A stretch of 64,000 bases of DNA, taken from positions 37,540 to 101,539 of the forward strand of contig JAPSFM010000008.1 in assembly GCA_035063885.1 (NCBI GenBank). The letters run 5' to 3'. Within the stretch, counting starts at the first letter, position 1; every line of letters starts with the position of its first letter. Positions 8,713-17,051 of the stretch are shown one piece after another. The stretch is from CAADGY01 sp900696665. Lineage in GTDB: Bacteria > Acidobacteriota > Terriglobia > Bryobacterales > Bryobacteraceae. The notes beneath the pieces were generated by a model that had not been told where the DNA came from, made no database searches, and saw nothing but the letters and a program-made list of their open reading frames with translations. The position numbers and the translations under genes were made by a program.

Positions 8713-10846
8713 ATACAAGTGGCCTCCGATGAACAAACGCCGCGTCATGGGGCAGCGGCTGAACCGGGTTGACGGCATTGCCAAATCGAGCGGCAGGGCG
8801 AAGTACTCTTCGGATTTGAACAAACCTGGACTCCTGCACGCCGTTATTCTGACCTGCCCGCATGCCCACGCCCGCATCAAAGCGATCGATACAAGCGCGG
8901 CCAAGAATATGAAGGGAGTCGCGGCAGTAAGAGTGATGGCCGAACCCGGCACTGAAGTGCAATGGGCAGGCTGGGAAATCGCTGTGGCCGCAGCTTCGGA
9001 AGAGACGATCGCGCGCGATGCCGTCAGGGCCATCAAAGTGGATTACGAAGTTCTTCCCCACATTGTGAAGGAAGATGATTTGTCGAAGGTTGGAAACCGG
9101 GCCAAGCCTGCCGGCGAGCAGATCACCGGGGATCCGGATAAGGACATTCAGGCGGCGGAGATCGTCTCCGATGGCGAGTACGGCATTCCTGTTATCGCCC
9201 ACTGCTGTCTGGAACCCCACGGCCAGGTGGTTTCCTGGCAAGGGAATCAGGTTGAATATCACCCTACCACGCAAGCCATTTCGACCATTGGCCCTGACCT
9301 TGCGCGAAGCCTGAAGATTCCCGCTACGCAGATCCACGTACAGATGGACTACATGGGAGGCGGCTTCGGCAGCAAGTTCCCGTCGGACAAGTGGGGCACG
9401 GAAGGAGCAAACCTGTCGAAAGACAGTGGTGGGAAGCCCGTGAAATTATTTCTCGATCGTGCGACGGAACTCACCATCGCCGGCGTCCGCCCCTCGGCAT
9501 TCGGTAAGATCAAGGTCGCAGGCTCCAAGGACGGTACTATCACCACGTGGCAGTCCGAGACATGGGCAACCGGCGGCTTCGCCGGCGGCGGCATGCCGCC
9601 TATCCCATACGTCTACACGAACATTCCAAATAAGCGGCTGAATCACACTGCGGTGTCCATCAACGCAGGTGCGCAGAGGGCGTGGCGAGCGCCGAACCAC
9701 CAGCAGGCGTCGTTCCTGACATGCGCCGCTATGGACGATTTCGCCGCGAAGGCAGGCATCGACCCGCTGGTGGTCTTTGACAAGAACGCCGGCTACACGG
9801 CGCGCGCCGAAGTGTACCGCTCTCAATTGAAGAAGGCCGCCGAGTTAAGCGAGTGGAAGAAGTTGTGGCACCCTCGCGGCGATTCGGGCTCAGGGCATTT
9901 GAAGCGCGGCCTCGGCATCGGCATAAACACCTGGGGCGGCGCAGGGCATGCGAGTAATGCGATTGCCAAGATTCACCCGGACGGCACGGTCGAAATCGAA
10001 ATAGGCAGTCAGGATCTCGGTACTGGAACGCGCACAGTGATCGCCATGGTGGCAGCGGAGACGTTTGGGTTGCCGGTCAGCGCCATCAATGTGAAGATGG
10101 GCGACAACCGGTATCCGACCTCCGGCGCATCGGGCGGTTCCACCACAGTCGGCGGGGTTTCCTCTTCCACCCGCAAAGCAACCGTGAATGCGCTAGCCAA
10201 ACTGCTGGAGGTGGTTTCCCAATCCCTCGGCGTGCCACCCGATCAACTGGAGGCGGTGGATGGCCGCATTCAAGTCGCCGGCAATCCTTCGAAGAACCTG
10301 CCATGGAAGGCCGCTTGTCAGAAGCTCGGAGTCAGCACGATCAGCGAAGCCGGCGAGAACAACCAGCGCACCGCGCCGCAGGAAGGTTTGAATACCGGGG
10401 GCACCGGCGGTGTGCAGATTGCCGACGTAACGGTGGATATTGAAACGGGCGTGGTCAGGATGAACCGTTTGGTTGCGGTGCAGGATTGCGGGTTGATTAT
10501 CAATCCTAAGACCGCCGAGAGCCAGTGTTACGGCGCCTGTATCATGTCCATTTGCGCCGCCCTCTTCGAGGAGCGCGTAATGGATCAGCAGATCGGGCGC
10601 GTTCTGAACGCGGAAATGGAGTTTTACAAACTAGCCGGCCTTACCGATATTGGTGAGATTATCGTACACCTCGACATTACGCCGGAGCATGACAGTCGCG
10701 GCGTCATCGGGTTGGGTGAACCACCCGCTATTGGAGGTATCGCTGCCATTGCGAATGCAGTGGCGAATGCTGTTGGCGTGCGGGTCCCGAGGGTTCCGCT
10801 GACGCCCGACAGGGTCCTCAACGCCCTGGAAAGGAGGAATGCATAA
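8705..10846 (+). CDS. Molybdenum hydroxylase catalytic (molybdopterin-binding) subunit
   Basis: The protein has 713 residues with a GTG start that overlaps the small-subunit gene. It is a xanthine dehydrogenase/aldehyde oxidoreductase large subunit. The molybdopterin motifs are 'YMGGGFGSKF', 'GAQRAWRAPNHQQASF' and 'GSQDLGTGTRTVIAMVAAE'. The active-site glutamate lies in 'GLGEPPAIGGIAAIANAV' near the C-terminus. The AYXCSFR loop of form I CO dehydrogenase is absent, so it is not a form I CO dehydrogenase. Overall it is most like PaoC/YagR-type periplasmic aldehyde oxidoreductases. It has no signal of its own. The stop TAA overlaps the next start (TAATG). Confidence 0.92.
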   Translation: MAEYKWPPMNKRRVMGQRLNRVDGIAKSSGRAKYSSDLNKPGLLHAVILTCPHAHARIKAIDTSAAKNMKGVAAVRVMAEPGTEVQWAGWEIAVAAASEETIARDAVRAIKVDYEVLPHIVKEDDLSKVGNRAKPAGEQITGDPDKDIQAAEIVSDGEYGIPVIAHCCLEPHGQVVSWQGNQVEYHPTTQAISTIGPDLARSLKIPATQIHVQMDYMGGGFGSKFPSDKWGTEGANLSKDSGGKPVKLFLDRATELTIAGVRPSAFGKIKVAGSKDGTITTWQSETWATGGFAGGGMPPIPYVYTNIPNKRLNHTAVSINAGAQRAWRAPNHQQASFLTCAAMDDFAAKAGIDPLVVFDKNAGYTARAEVYRSQLKKAAELSEWKKLWHPRGDSGSGHLKRGLGIGINTWGGAGHASNAIAKIHPDGTVEIEIGSQDLGTGTRTVIAMVAAETFGLPVSAINVKMGDNRYPTSGASGGSTTVGGVSSSTRKATVNALAKLLEVVSQSLGVPPDQLEAVDGRIQVAGNPSKNLPWKAACQKLGVSTISEAGENNQRTAPQEGLNTGGTGGVQIADVTVDIETGVVRMNRLVAVQDCGLIINPKTAESQCYGACIMSICAALFEERVMDQQIGRVLNAEMEFYKLAGLTDIGEIIVHLDITPEHDSRGVIGLGEPPAIGGIAAIANAVANAVGVRVPRVPLTPDRVLNALERRNA

Positions 10847-11856
10847 TGCAAGCCTTCGAATACGCCAGCCCCTCAAATCTGAAAGAAGCGGTGGGACTGC
10901 TTGGAAACACTTGGGACGAAGCCGCTGTTCTGGCCGGGGGAACCGACCTGATCAGCCTCATGAAGGAATACGTTTACACGCCCCGGCGCGTTGTAAACGT
11001 GAAGGGTGTCAAAGAACTGAAGGGCATCCAGAAAACCTCCGCCGGCGTGCGGGTGGGGGCAGCGGTGACCCTGGACGAATTTATCCACCACTCGCTGATC
11101 CGCTCCGAATATCCGGCCCTGTTTACGGCTGCGCACAATATAAGCAGCCAGCAGATCCGGAACATGGGAACAGTCGGCGGCGACCTGTGCCAGCGGCCCC
11201 GCTGCTGGTACTACCGAACGGGTAACGGCCTGCTTGCCCAGAAAGACGGAAAGAGCCTCGTTCCGGAAGGGGAGAACCGCTACCACGCTATTTTTGGCGG
11301 CGGTCCCGCCTACTTTGTCAGCGCCTCCAGTCTAGGCCCGGGTCTCATCGCCCTCGGTGCAAAGGTGAGGGTTGTTTCGGCTTCCGGCAATCGTGAAATC
11401 CCTCTCGAAAAGTTCTTCGTTACCCCACAGAGCGAAGATCAGCGGGAGATCGCCCTTCAGCCGAACGAGATTCTGTCCGAGATCATCATTCCCCCGGCAG
11501 GCGGCGCCCGGAGCGCTACGTACGAGGTCAGGCAGAAGGAAGCGCTCGATTGGCCGCTCGCGGCCGCATCGGTTGTATTGCGAATGAAAGGCAACTCGGT
11601 CACGAGCGCACGTGTCGTGCTGGGCCACGTGGCCCCTACTCCGTGGGTGGCCGCGGGCGCCGAAAAGATGCTCGCCGGCAAGACCATTAACGAAGACGTT
11701 GCCCGGCAGGCGGGAGAAGCAGCGGTTGCGGGTGCGAAGCCCCTTAGCGGCAATGCCTACAAGGTGCAACTCACCCGTGTTGCCGTGAAGCGCGCCCTGC
11801 TCGCGGCGGCCAGCGGAAAAGGTGTAACAGATCATGGAACGGGCCGGACTGACTAA
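10846..11856 (+). CDS. Molybdenum hydroxylase FAD-binding subunit
   Basis: The protein has 336 residues. It carries FAD and passes electrons to the final acceptor. The FAD-binding motifs are 'AAVLAGGTDLISLMKEYV' and 'NMGTVGGDLCQRPRCWYYR'. The cysteine- and aromatic-rich 'CQRPRCWYYR' insert resembles the PaoB/YagS branch, which binds an extra [4Fe-4S] cluster; whether it does here is inference. The C-terminal CO-dehydrogenase flavoprotein domain follows (residues ~220-325). The gene order is small, large, FAD subunit. Its 3' end overlaps a small Cys-rich frame. Confidence 0.9.
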   Translation: MQAFEYASPSNLKEAVGLLGNTWDEAAVLAGGTDLISLMKEYVYTPRRVVNVKGVKELKGIQKTSAGVRVGAAVTLDEFIHHSLIRSEYPALFTAAHNISSQQIRNMGTVGGDLCQRPRCWYYRTGNGLLAQKDGKSLVPEGENRYHAIFGGGPAYFVSASSLGPGLIALGAKVRVVSASGNREIPLEKFFVTPQSEDQREIALQPNEILSEIIIPPAGGARSATYEVRQKEALDWPLAAASVVLRMKGNSVTSARVVLGHVAPTPWVAAGAEKMLAGKTINEDVARQAGEAAVAGAKPLSGNAYKVQLTRVAVKRALLAAASGKGVTDHGTGRTD

Positions 11857-12049
11857 CATCGACGACGACCGCTGCGATAACCTGCGCTGGAAGGGCATGT
11901 ATATCGAAGCGGACTGGGACCCCAGCGTCCCGCACAGCAACGATCGCGCATTCTGGTGCCAGCGTACACAATCCTGTGTCGGGCCCGATGGCAAGGTCGT
12001 GGACGATTACGAATGTAACGAAACCCGCGGCTGCTACCACCCGCTATAA
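11834..12049 (+). CDS. Small Cys-rich protein at the end of the molybdenum hydroxylase operon
   Basis: The protein has 71 residues and its ATG lies inside the last 23 bp of the FAD-subunit gene. It contains five cysteines, the last three spaced within 'SCVGPDGKVVDDYECNETRG', plus several tryptophans and tyrosines, a composition unlike a random shadow frame. It is acidic and has no signal peptide. The overlap and the terminator directly after it indicate co-transcription with the hydroxylase. I do not recognise the family. A maturation, metal-handling or inhibitory role would be guesswork. Confidence 0.6.
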   Translation: MERAGLTNIDDDRCDNLRWKGMYIEADWDPSVPHSNDRAFWCQRTQSCVGPDGKVVDDYECNETRGCYHPL

Positions 12050-12072
12050 GATCTGCCTGATCTCCTGGAATC

Positions 12073-12113
12073 ACCGCCCCGCCTCCTTCGAGGACGGGGC
12101 GGTCGTTTTGTTT
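12073..12113 (+). terminator. Rho-independent terminator of the molybdenum hydroxylase operon
   Basis: A perfect 9-bp stem, ACCGCCCCG (12073-12081) with CGGGGCGGT (12095-12103), encloses a 13-nt loop that can itself form a short CCT/AGG stem. It is followed by the T-rich CGTTTTGTTT (12104-12113). It lies 24 bp after the small Cys-rich gene. Confidence 0.8.
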
Positions 12114-12169
12114 AATCCGCCGCGCCGATCTGGTGATAGACTGAAAAAAGATTACCTGGAGGATCTGGG

Positions 12170-12856
12170 ATGAAAGTTTTAACTGGGACAGCTCTTGCCG
12201 CATTGCTGATGTCCACGGGAGTGTCTGGCGCTTCAGTTCCGTCCACACAAGTTCAGGGCGAATATATCGAAGCCCGTACGGCCGACGTATATACAGGACC
12301 CTGTTTCGCTAATGGCGAAGTCGGATTGGTGGGCGATCTGGCCGTAATGGGCTGGCGTATCGAGAAAGGCAGTTGGAACGGTGTCAATCTCGACGGCCTC
12401 TCCGTAGTTGGTGTGCTAAAAGCGAGCCACACGCTGGGTGACGGTTTCCAATCCGCATATCCCGTCAAATCCGTCCTGATCGTGGATGAACGGGCTGGTG
12501 CGGAGCAACGGAACGCTTTGAAGGAGTTTGCACGCAGAATGTCCGGCGATCTTTTGCAGGAGGTTGTTCGCGTTGAGTACCAGCCGATTTCTTTTACCGT
12601 GAAGGACGATAATGTCCATACGGCTACGGCGACGCTGAAGGCCGGCAACCTTGCTTCGATCGAAACACGCGCTCTGAAGAGCGGTGATCAGATTTGCCAT
12701 AACGAAGAAGTCTGGTACACCCCGCTCACGAAAGTGGATCACGCGATGCCTGCGTTTACTCTGGCCCACAGCTTTAAAGGCGAAGGGCTGGGTACAACCT
12801 GGAGCAATCCCGGAAAGCGCAGCGCTTTTGTAGCGGATTTCCACTTCGAGAAGTGA
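12170..12856 (+). CDS. DUF1326 domain exported protein
   Basis: The protein has 228 residues with a signal peptide (VLTGTALAALLMSTGVSGA). The hallmark opening of DUF1326, 'QGEYIEARTADVYTGPCFAN', is complete and is followed by 'SWNGVNLDGLSVVGVLKAS'. The family function is unknown. A GGAGGA sequence sits about 9 bp upstream of the ATG. It lies directly after the operon terminator and upstream of an alpha/beta hydrolase gene. Confidence 0.82.
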   Translation: MKVLTGTALAALLMSTGVSGASVPSTQVQGEYIEARTADVYTGPCFANGEVGLVGDLAVMGWRIEKGSWNGVNLDGLSVVGVLKASHTLGDGFQSAYPVKSVLIVDERAGAEQRNALKEFARRMSGDLLQEVVRVEYQPISFTVKDDNVHTATATLKAGNLASIETRALKSGDQICHNEEVWYTPLTKVDHAMPAFTLAHSFKGEGLGTTWSNPGKRSAFVADFHFEK

Positions 12857-12903
12857 ATCGGCGCGGGACCCGTCCGGACCCGCCAGCGCACCCTGAGAGA
12901 CGA

Positions 12904-13581
12904 ATGGCTCTCGCAATAACGGAGGCGCGATTTGTTGCCACACCTGCGAAGGGAGAAGTCTCTTCGCTGTTAATCCGCCCGGAGATTGCGACTCACCTCC
13001 TTGTTCTCGGCCACGGAGCCAGCACGAACATGCGGCACCGTATCCTCCAGTCCATCGCGGACAGCCTAGCCGCTGAGAAGATAGCGACCTTTCGCTACAA
13101 CTTTCCTTACATGGAGAATGGCCGGGGGCGTGACTCCCAGGATACCTGCACAGCGACGGTGCGCTCCGCGGTGGCGGCGGCGCGCAAAGCGGCGCCCGGT
13201 CTCCCCCTGCTCGCTGGAGGCCACTCTTTCGGAGGACGCATGACGTCGACCGCGGCCTTTGTGCAACCGCTCGATGGTGTTCATGGTATCGTCTTTTTTG
13301 CATTTCCACTCCATCAGCCCGGTAAATCCGATACGAAGCGCGCGGAGCACCTTGGAGCCGTCCAGATCCCGATGCTGTTTCTCAGCGGAACGCGGGATGC
13401 GCTGGCCGAGCCGGACCTGTTGCGGACCGTCTGCATCAGAATCGGCAATCGGGCTACACTCCATCCGCTGGACACCGCCGACCACGGCTTTCGCACACTA
13501 AAGAGGGCGCGACAGAGCCAGGAGGATGTATTCCTTGAAATGGCCCGGACCGTTCGGGAGTGGGCATTCACGTTGAAGTAA
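12904..13581 (+). CDS. Alpha/beta hydrolase (KANL3/Tex30-like)
   Basis: The protein has 225 residues from the ATG at 12904, with GAGAG upstream. An in-frame GTG at 12853 overlapping the previous stop would add 17 residues of unlikely, proline- and arginine-rich sequence. It has 'LLVLGHGASTNMRH' as the oxyanion region, the nucleophile-elbow 'AGGHSFGGRMTS' (Ser nucleophile), 'MLFLSGTRDALAEP' with the acid and 'TADHGFRTLKRA' with the histidine. This pattern matches the KANL3/Tex30 branch of small hydrolases. The substrate is unknown. It is cytoplasmic. Confidence 0.82.
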   Translation: MALAITEARFVATPAKGEVSSLLIRPEIATHLLVLGHGASTNMRHRILQSIADSLAAEKIATFRYNFPYMENGRGRDSQDTCTATVRSAVAAARKAAPGLPLLAGGHSFGGRMTSTAAFVQPLDGVHGIVFFAFPLHQPGKSDTKRAEHLGAVQIPMLFLSGTRDALAEPDLLRTVCIRIGNRATLHPLDTADHGFRTLKRARQSQEDVFLEMARTVREWAFTLK

Positions 13582-13610
13582 GCCTTAACGGAATTGCAAA
13601 ACCTCTAAGC

Positions 13611-13616
13611 TATAAT
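13611..13616 (+). promoter_or_regulatory. Perfect -10 box immediately before a GTG start
   Basis: TATAAT at 13611-13616 places the expected transcript start at or next to the GTG at 13623. A -35 box is poor (TTAACG, 20 bp upstream). This suggests a leaderless message for the following lipoprotein gene. Confidence 0.4.
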
Positions 13617-13622
13617 CGGAAC

Positions 13623-14054
13623 GTGAAAGTTCATCTCGTCGTCCTCGCGGCGGCTTTTCTTTTGCTGGGTGGCTGCCGCCGTGACATCCAGAACACGGAA
13701 GCCGTACGCCGAAGTGTTATCGATTATCTCTCCAGCCGGTCGGGGCTGGATGTGAGCTCGATGCAGGTAGAGGTCACGTCCGTCACCTTCCGTGAGAATG
13801 AGGCTGATGCGACGGTTTCCTTCCGCGCGAAAGGGTCCAATAATCCCGCGGCGGGTATGCAAATGGCGTACACGCTGGAACGGCAGGGCGGCAAGTGGGT
13901 GGTGAAGGGCCGGCGCGGCGCGGGTTCGGGAAGCGACCCGCATAGCGGAATTGGGCCGGACGCGTCTACCGCCGGGGGAACCGGCGACCTGCCTGCGGGG
14001 CATCCCCCTATTGCACCGCAATCTCCGAACGAGCAAGCACAGCCGAAGAAATGA
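13623..14054 (+). CDS. Small lipoprotein
   Basis: The protein has 143 residues from the GTG at 13623, chosen because it gives a clean lipoprotein signal: 'VVLAAAFLLLGGC' with the lipid-attachment cysteine at residue 18. Longer in-frame starts run back into the hydrolase gene. The mature domain of about 85 residues contains 'VEVTSVTFRENEADATVSF' and 'YTLERQGGKWVVKGR', like a small NTF2- or cystatin-type fold. A proline/serine-rich tail follows. The function is unknown. The stop overlaps the next start (ATGA), so it is translationally coupled to the flavoprotein. Confidence 0.8.
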   Translation: MKVHLVVLAAAFLLLGGCRRDIQNTEAVRRSVIDYLSSRSGLDVSSMQVEVTSVTFRENEADATVSFRAKGSNNPAAGMQMAYTLERQGGKWVVKGRRGAGSGSDPHSGIGPDASTAGGTGDLPAGHPPIAPQSPNEQAQPKK

Positions 14055-15232
14055 AACGTATTGCCGTACTCGGAGGTGGACCCGCCGGGGCATTCGCGGC
14101 CGAGAGGCTGGCTGCTTCCGGTCTGGAGACGGTACTGCTGGACGAGAAGCTGGCATGGGAGAAACCTTGCGGAGGCGGTCTTACCTACAAGGCTTATCGT
14201 GAATATCCTTTCCTGATTGACAACGATAAGCCCAAGAAGATCGTCTGGGACACGTATCTTTCAGAACCAAAAGCCGGGGCCGTAAAGATGAAGCTCACCC
14301 ATCCGCTGGTGATCTACTCCCGTTTCGATCTGAACCGCATGCTGCTCGAACGGGCCGAGCGTGCCGGCGCGCAATTGGAGAAAACACGCGTGCTCGAAAT
14401 GGGCCGTGGCGCCTCGCGCTGGCATATCAGGACGTCGGGCGGTGTCATCGATGCCGACTTCTGCATTGTGGCCACCGGTGCAAGAAATTCGTTGCGGCAG
14501 GTGGGCACGCAATGGACTCGCAACGACACAATGTTCGCGCTTGGCTACTATGTTCCATCCATGCAGGAACACATCGACATTCAGTTTCTTCCCAAACTGG
14601 AGGGCTACATCTGGGTCTTTCCCCGCTGCGGGCACTTGTCGGTCGGTATCTGCGGCAAGGGCGAATCCGCCCAATCGTTGCGGAAGCGGCTGGAAGACTA
14701 CATGAGCCTGCGCTGTATATCCTGGCAGAACGCGGCTTTCTATAGCCATGTCCTTCCGTCGCTTGCCACACCGGCTTGGAAAACGAACCATATCGCCGGA
14801 GATGGCTGGCTTGCTGTGGGCGACGCCGCCGGACTGGTGGACCCGATCACAGGGGAAGGTTTGTATTATGCGATGCGCTCCGGGGATCTCGCCAGCCGGA
14901 TGCTCGTCGAGGAGCGGCATCCGGGCAGCGCGATGACCACTGCCTACCGTGCGGCCCTCCATCGCGATTTTGCAGCAGACCTTGCCTTCAGCGCAACCTT
15001 TGCCCGCCGTGTTTTCGTGGGCCGGTTCCTCTTCGGCACGGTCCCTGCGCGCATGATCCAGTTCATGCGGCGGAGTCCGCGATTCCACGATCTGATGCAG
15101 GATCTTTTCGCGGGCACTCAGCCATACAGCGATCTGAAGAGGCGGCTGTTACGCAATCTGAATGGGACCTTGCACGAAGTGGTGATGAATTTCTTCTTCG
15201 GCCGCCTGGTTACAGGCGAGAACAAAATATGA
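14051..15232 (+). CDS. Geranylgeranyl-reductase-family FAD oxidoreductase
   Basis: The protein has 393 residues. The N-terminal Rossmann dinucleotide motif is 'AVLGGGPAGAFAAERLAASG', followed by 'EKPCGGGLTYKAY', typical of the geranylgeranyl reductase/FixC-like group. A second FAD motif is 'GWLAVGDAAGLVDPITGEGL'. Members reduce prenyl chains of quinones, archaeal-type lipids or chlorophyll, or act as halogenase-like monooxygenases. The presence of hemL right after it suggests, weakly, isoprenoid or tetrapyrrole metabolism. It overlaps the lipoprotein gene by 4 bp. Confidence 0.82.
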   Translation: MKRIAVLGGGPAGAFAAERLAASGLETVLLDEKLAWEKPCGGGLTYKAYREYPFLIDNDKPKKIVWDTYLSEPKAGAVKMKLTHPLVIYSRFDLNRMLLERAERAGAQLEKTRVLEMGRGASRWHIRTSGGVIDADFCIVATGARNSLRQVGTQWTRNDTMFALGYYVPSMQEHIDIQFLPKLEGYIWVFPRCGHLSVGICGKGESAQSLRKRLEDYMSLRCISWQNAAFYSHVLPSLATPAWKTNHIAGDGWLAVGDAAGLVDPITGEGLYYAMRSGDLASRMLVEERHPGSAMTTAYRAALHRDFAADLAFSATFARRVFVGRFLFGTVPARMIQFMRRSPRFHDLMQDLFAGTQPYSDLKRRLLRNLNGTLHEVVMNFFFGRLVTGENKI

Positions 15233-15238
15233 AAGAGA

Positions 15239-16531
15239 ATGTCTTACTCCCGTAACACAACCCCGCTGCGTCTGGACCATTCCGGCGTTCTGCTAGAACG
15301 TGCTCGCAATGTGATTCCCGGCGGTGTGAACTCGCCCGTTCGCGCCTACAAGAGCGTCGGCGGAACACCCCCCTTTATTCTTCGCGGTGAAGGGGCAAAG
15401 GTATTCGATGCGGACGGCAATGAATACGTGGATTACGTGGGCTCGTGGGGTCCGCTGATCCTCGGGCACCGTCACCCGGCTATTATCGCCGGTGTTGAAA
15501 AGGCGCTGGGACGCGGCACAAGTTTCGGCGCTCCCACTGAGTTTGAAGTGGAGCTAGCCGAGGAGATCTGCGGGGCAGTGCCGTCGATTGAGATGGTGCG
15601 TCTGGTGAACTCCGGTACCGAAGCCACTATGAGTGCACTGCGCCTCGCGCGCGGCTTCACCGGCCGGGATATCACCGTCAAATTCGAAGGTTGCTATCAC
15701 GGGCATGTCGATTCGCTGCTGGTGAAGGCGGGGTCAGGTGTCGCGACATTTGGGATTCCGGACACAGCCGGTGTCCCCAAGGCTTTCTCCGATACCACCA
15801 TCGCTGTGCCTTACAACTCGATTGCCGCGGTGCAGAGTGTGTTTTCACAGCGTGGCAGCGAGATCGCCGCCGTAATCGTAGAACCCGTAGCCGGCAACAT
15901 GGGATGCGTACCCCCGGTGCCCGGGTTTTTAGAAAGCCTTCGGGATCTCACCAGCCGTCATGGGGCACTGCTGATCTTCGATGAAGTCATGACGGGCTTT
16001 CGCGTGGCGTTCGGAGGAGCACAGCAACTCTACGGAATCCGTCCTGATCTTACGACGCTCGGCAAGATTATCGGTGGAGGACTGCCGGCCGGCGCCTATG
16101 GCGGACGCAAGGATATCATGTCGCAGGTTTCGCCTCTGGGTCCCGTCTATCAGGCGGGCACTCTGTCCGGCAATCCACTCGGCGTCGCCGCGGGCCTCGC
16201 CATGCTCCGGTATCTTCGCGAGAATCCCTGGGTTTATGAGCAACTCGAAGCAAGAGCGGCGGAACTCGTCGAGGGCGCACCCGCGGGCGTGACGGTGAAT
16301 CGCGTCGGCTCGATGTTCACGGTTTTCTTCACGGACCGTCCGGTTACTGATTATGACTCTGCTAGGCGATCGGATACGGCCCAATTTGCACGATTCTTCC
16401 ACTGGATGCTCGAGAACGGCGTCTATCTGGCGCCTTCCCAGTTCGAGGCGGGGTTTGTGTCAGCGGCGCATTCCGCCGGGGACGTTATCTGTACAAAGGA
16501 GGCTGCCCGCCGCTTCTTCGAGCAGCCATAG
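15239..16531 (+). CDS. hemL: Glutamate-1-semialdehyde 2,1-aminomutase
   Basis: The protein has 430 residues. It is a PLP enzyme that makes 5-aminolevulinate from glutamate-1-semialdehyde for haem synthesis by the C5 route. Diagnostic motifs are 'IPGGVNSPVRAYKSVGGTP', 'LVNSGTEATMSALRLARG', 'LIFDEVMTGFRVA' and the PLP lysine in 'TTLGKIIGGGLPAGAYGG'. It starts 6 bp after the flavoprotein stop, so the two are probably co-transcribed. Its last 47 bp overlap the end of a convergent small membrane-protein gene. Confidence 0.95.
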   Translation: MSYSRNTTPLRLDHSGVLLERARNVIPGGVNSPVRAYKSVGGTPPFILRGEGAKVFDADGNEYVDYVGSWGPLILGHRHPAIIAGVEKALGRGTSFGAPTEFEVELAEEICGAVPSIEMVRLVNSGTEATMSALRLARGFTGRDITVKFEGCYHGHVDSLLVKAGSGVATFGIPDTAGVPKAFSDTTIAVPYNSIAAVQSVFSQRGSEIAAVIVEPVAGNMGCVPPVPGFLESLRDLTSRHGALLIFDEVMTGFRVAFGGAQQLYGIRPDLTTLGKIIGGGLPAGAYGGRKDIMSQVSPLGPVYQAGTLSGNPLGVAAGLAMLRYLRENPWVYEQLEARAAELVEGAPAGVTVNRVGSMFTVFFTDRPVTDYDSARRSDTAQFARFFHWMLENGVYLAPSQFEAGFVSAAHSAGDVICTKEAARRFFEQP

Positions 16532-17051
16532 CAGCGGCGAGTTTCCGTCCCGAATAAGTCACAATAAACGCGAAAGTCAGCAGGCTGATGACGACCACGG
16601 CAATACGCCGGCTTCTCGGCAGATACCGGACTGTTTGCCGCGCCGCCTGGCCGAATACCGCCGATAGATGTAGGCGGACTTTGGAGACGCCGCGCCCTTC
16701 CATGCGGTTGTCCACAACCAGCACATAATCTCCGGCCAACGGCACGCGATACCGGAATCCTCCGCTGCGCTGATAAGGTGTAGAAATGAGCGGGCGGTGT
16801 GCGTGGCCCGAATACAGTGCCTCGGCGTCGGCTGCGCGAAGCAATAGAACGCGCACGCCGGATCCCCCCTCGTCCACAGCATAGGAGCACTCGACGACAG
16901 CCACGCTTTGACGTAACAGCAGCGGAAATCCAATCACTCGTGAAGCGGTGATCTCGATAGTGTCATCGATGATGGTAACCCGCAGCATCTCAGCTTCCGC
17001 GCGTCCACCCGGCCGCACCAGGGCCGTTAGCAGGGCTAGAATGAGAAGCAT
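16485..17051 (-). CDS. Single-pass membrane protein with periplasmic beta domain
   Basis: The protein has 188 residues from the ATG at 17051. The N-terminal hydrophobic stretch 'LLILALLTALVRPGG' looks like a signal peptide. A beta-rich domain follows, ending in 'VPLAGDYVLVVDNRMEGR', similar in style to GOLD/emp24-like sandwiches. One transmembrane helix near the C-terminus (IAVVVISLLTFAFIVTY) is followed by a short basic tail. The start lacks a ribosome site and shares a CATG with the divergent gene; a shorter start at 16988 would lose the signal. It overlaps hemL by 47 bp. I do not recognise a family. Confidence 0.6.
   Translation of the reverse strand: MLLILALLTALVRPGGRAEAEMLRVTIIDDTIEITASRVIGFPLLLRQSVAVVECSYAVDEGGSGVRVLLLRAADAEALYSGHAHRPLISTPYQRSGGFRYRVPLAGDYVLVVDNRMEGRGVSKVRLHLSAVFGQAARQTVRYLPRSRRIAVVVISLLTFAFIVTYSGRKLAAAMAARRSGGQPPLYR

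Noticed and set aside
8705..10846. Form I carbon monoxide dehydrogenase
   Set aside because: Gene contents fit, but the AYXCSFR active-site loop is missing and the FAD subunit looks like the PaoB/YagS type.
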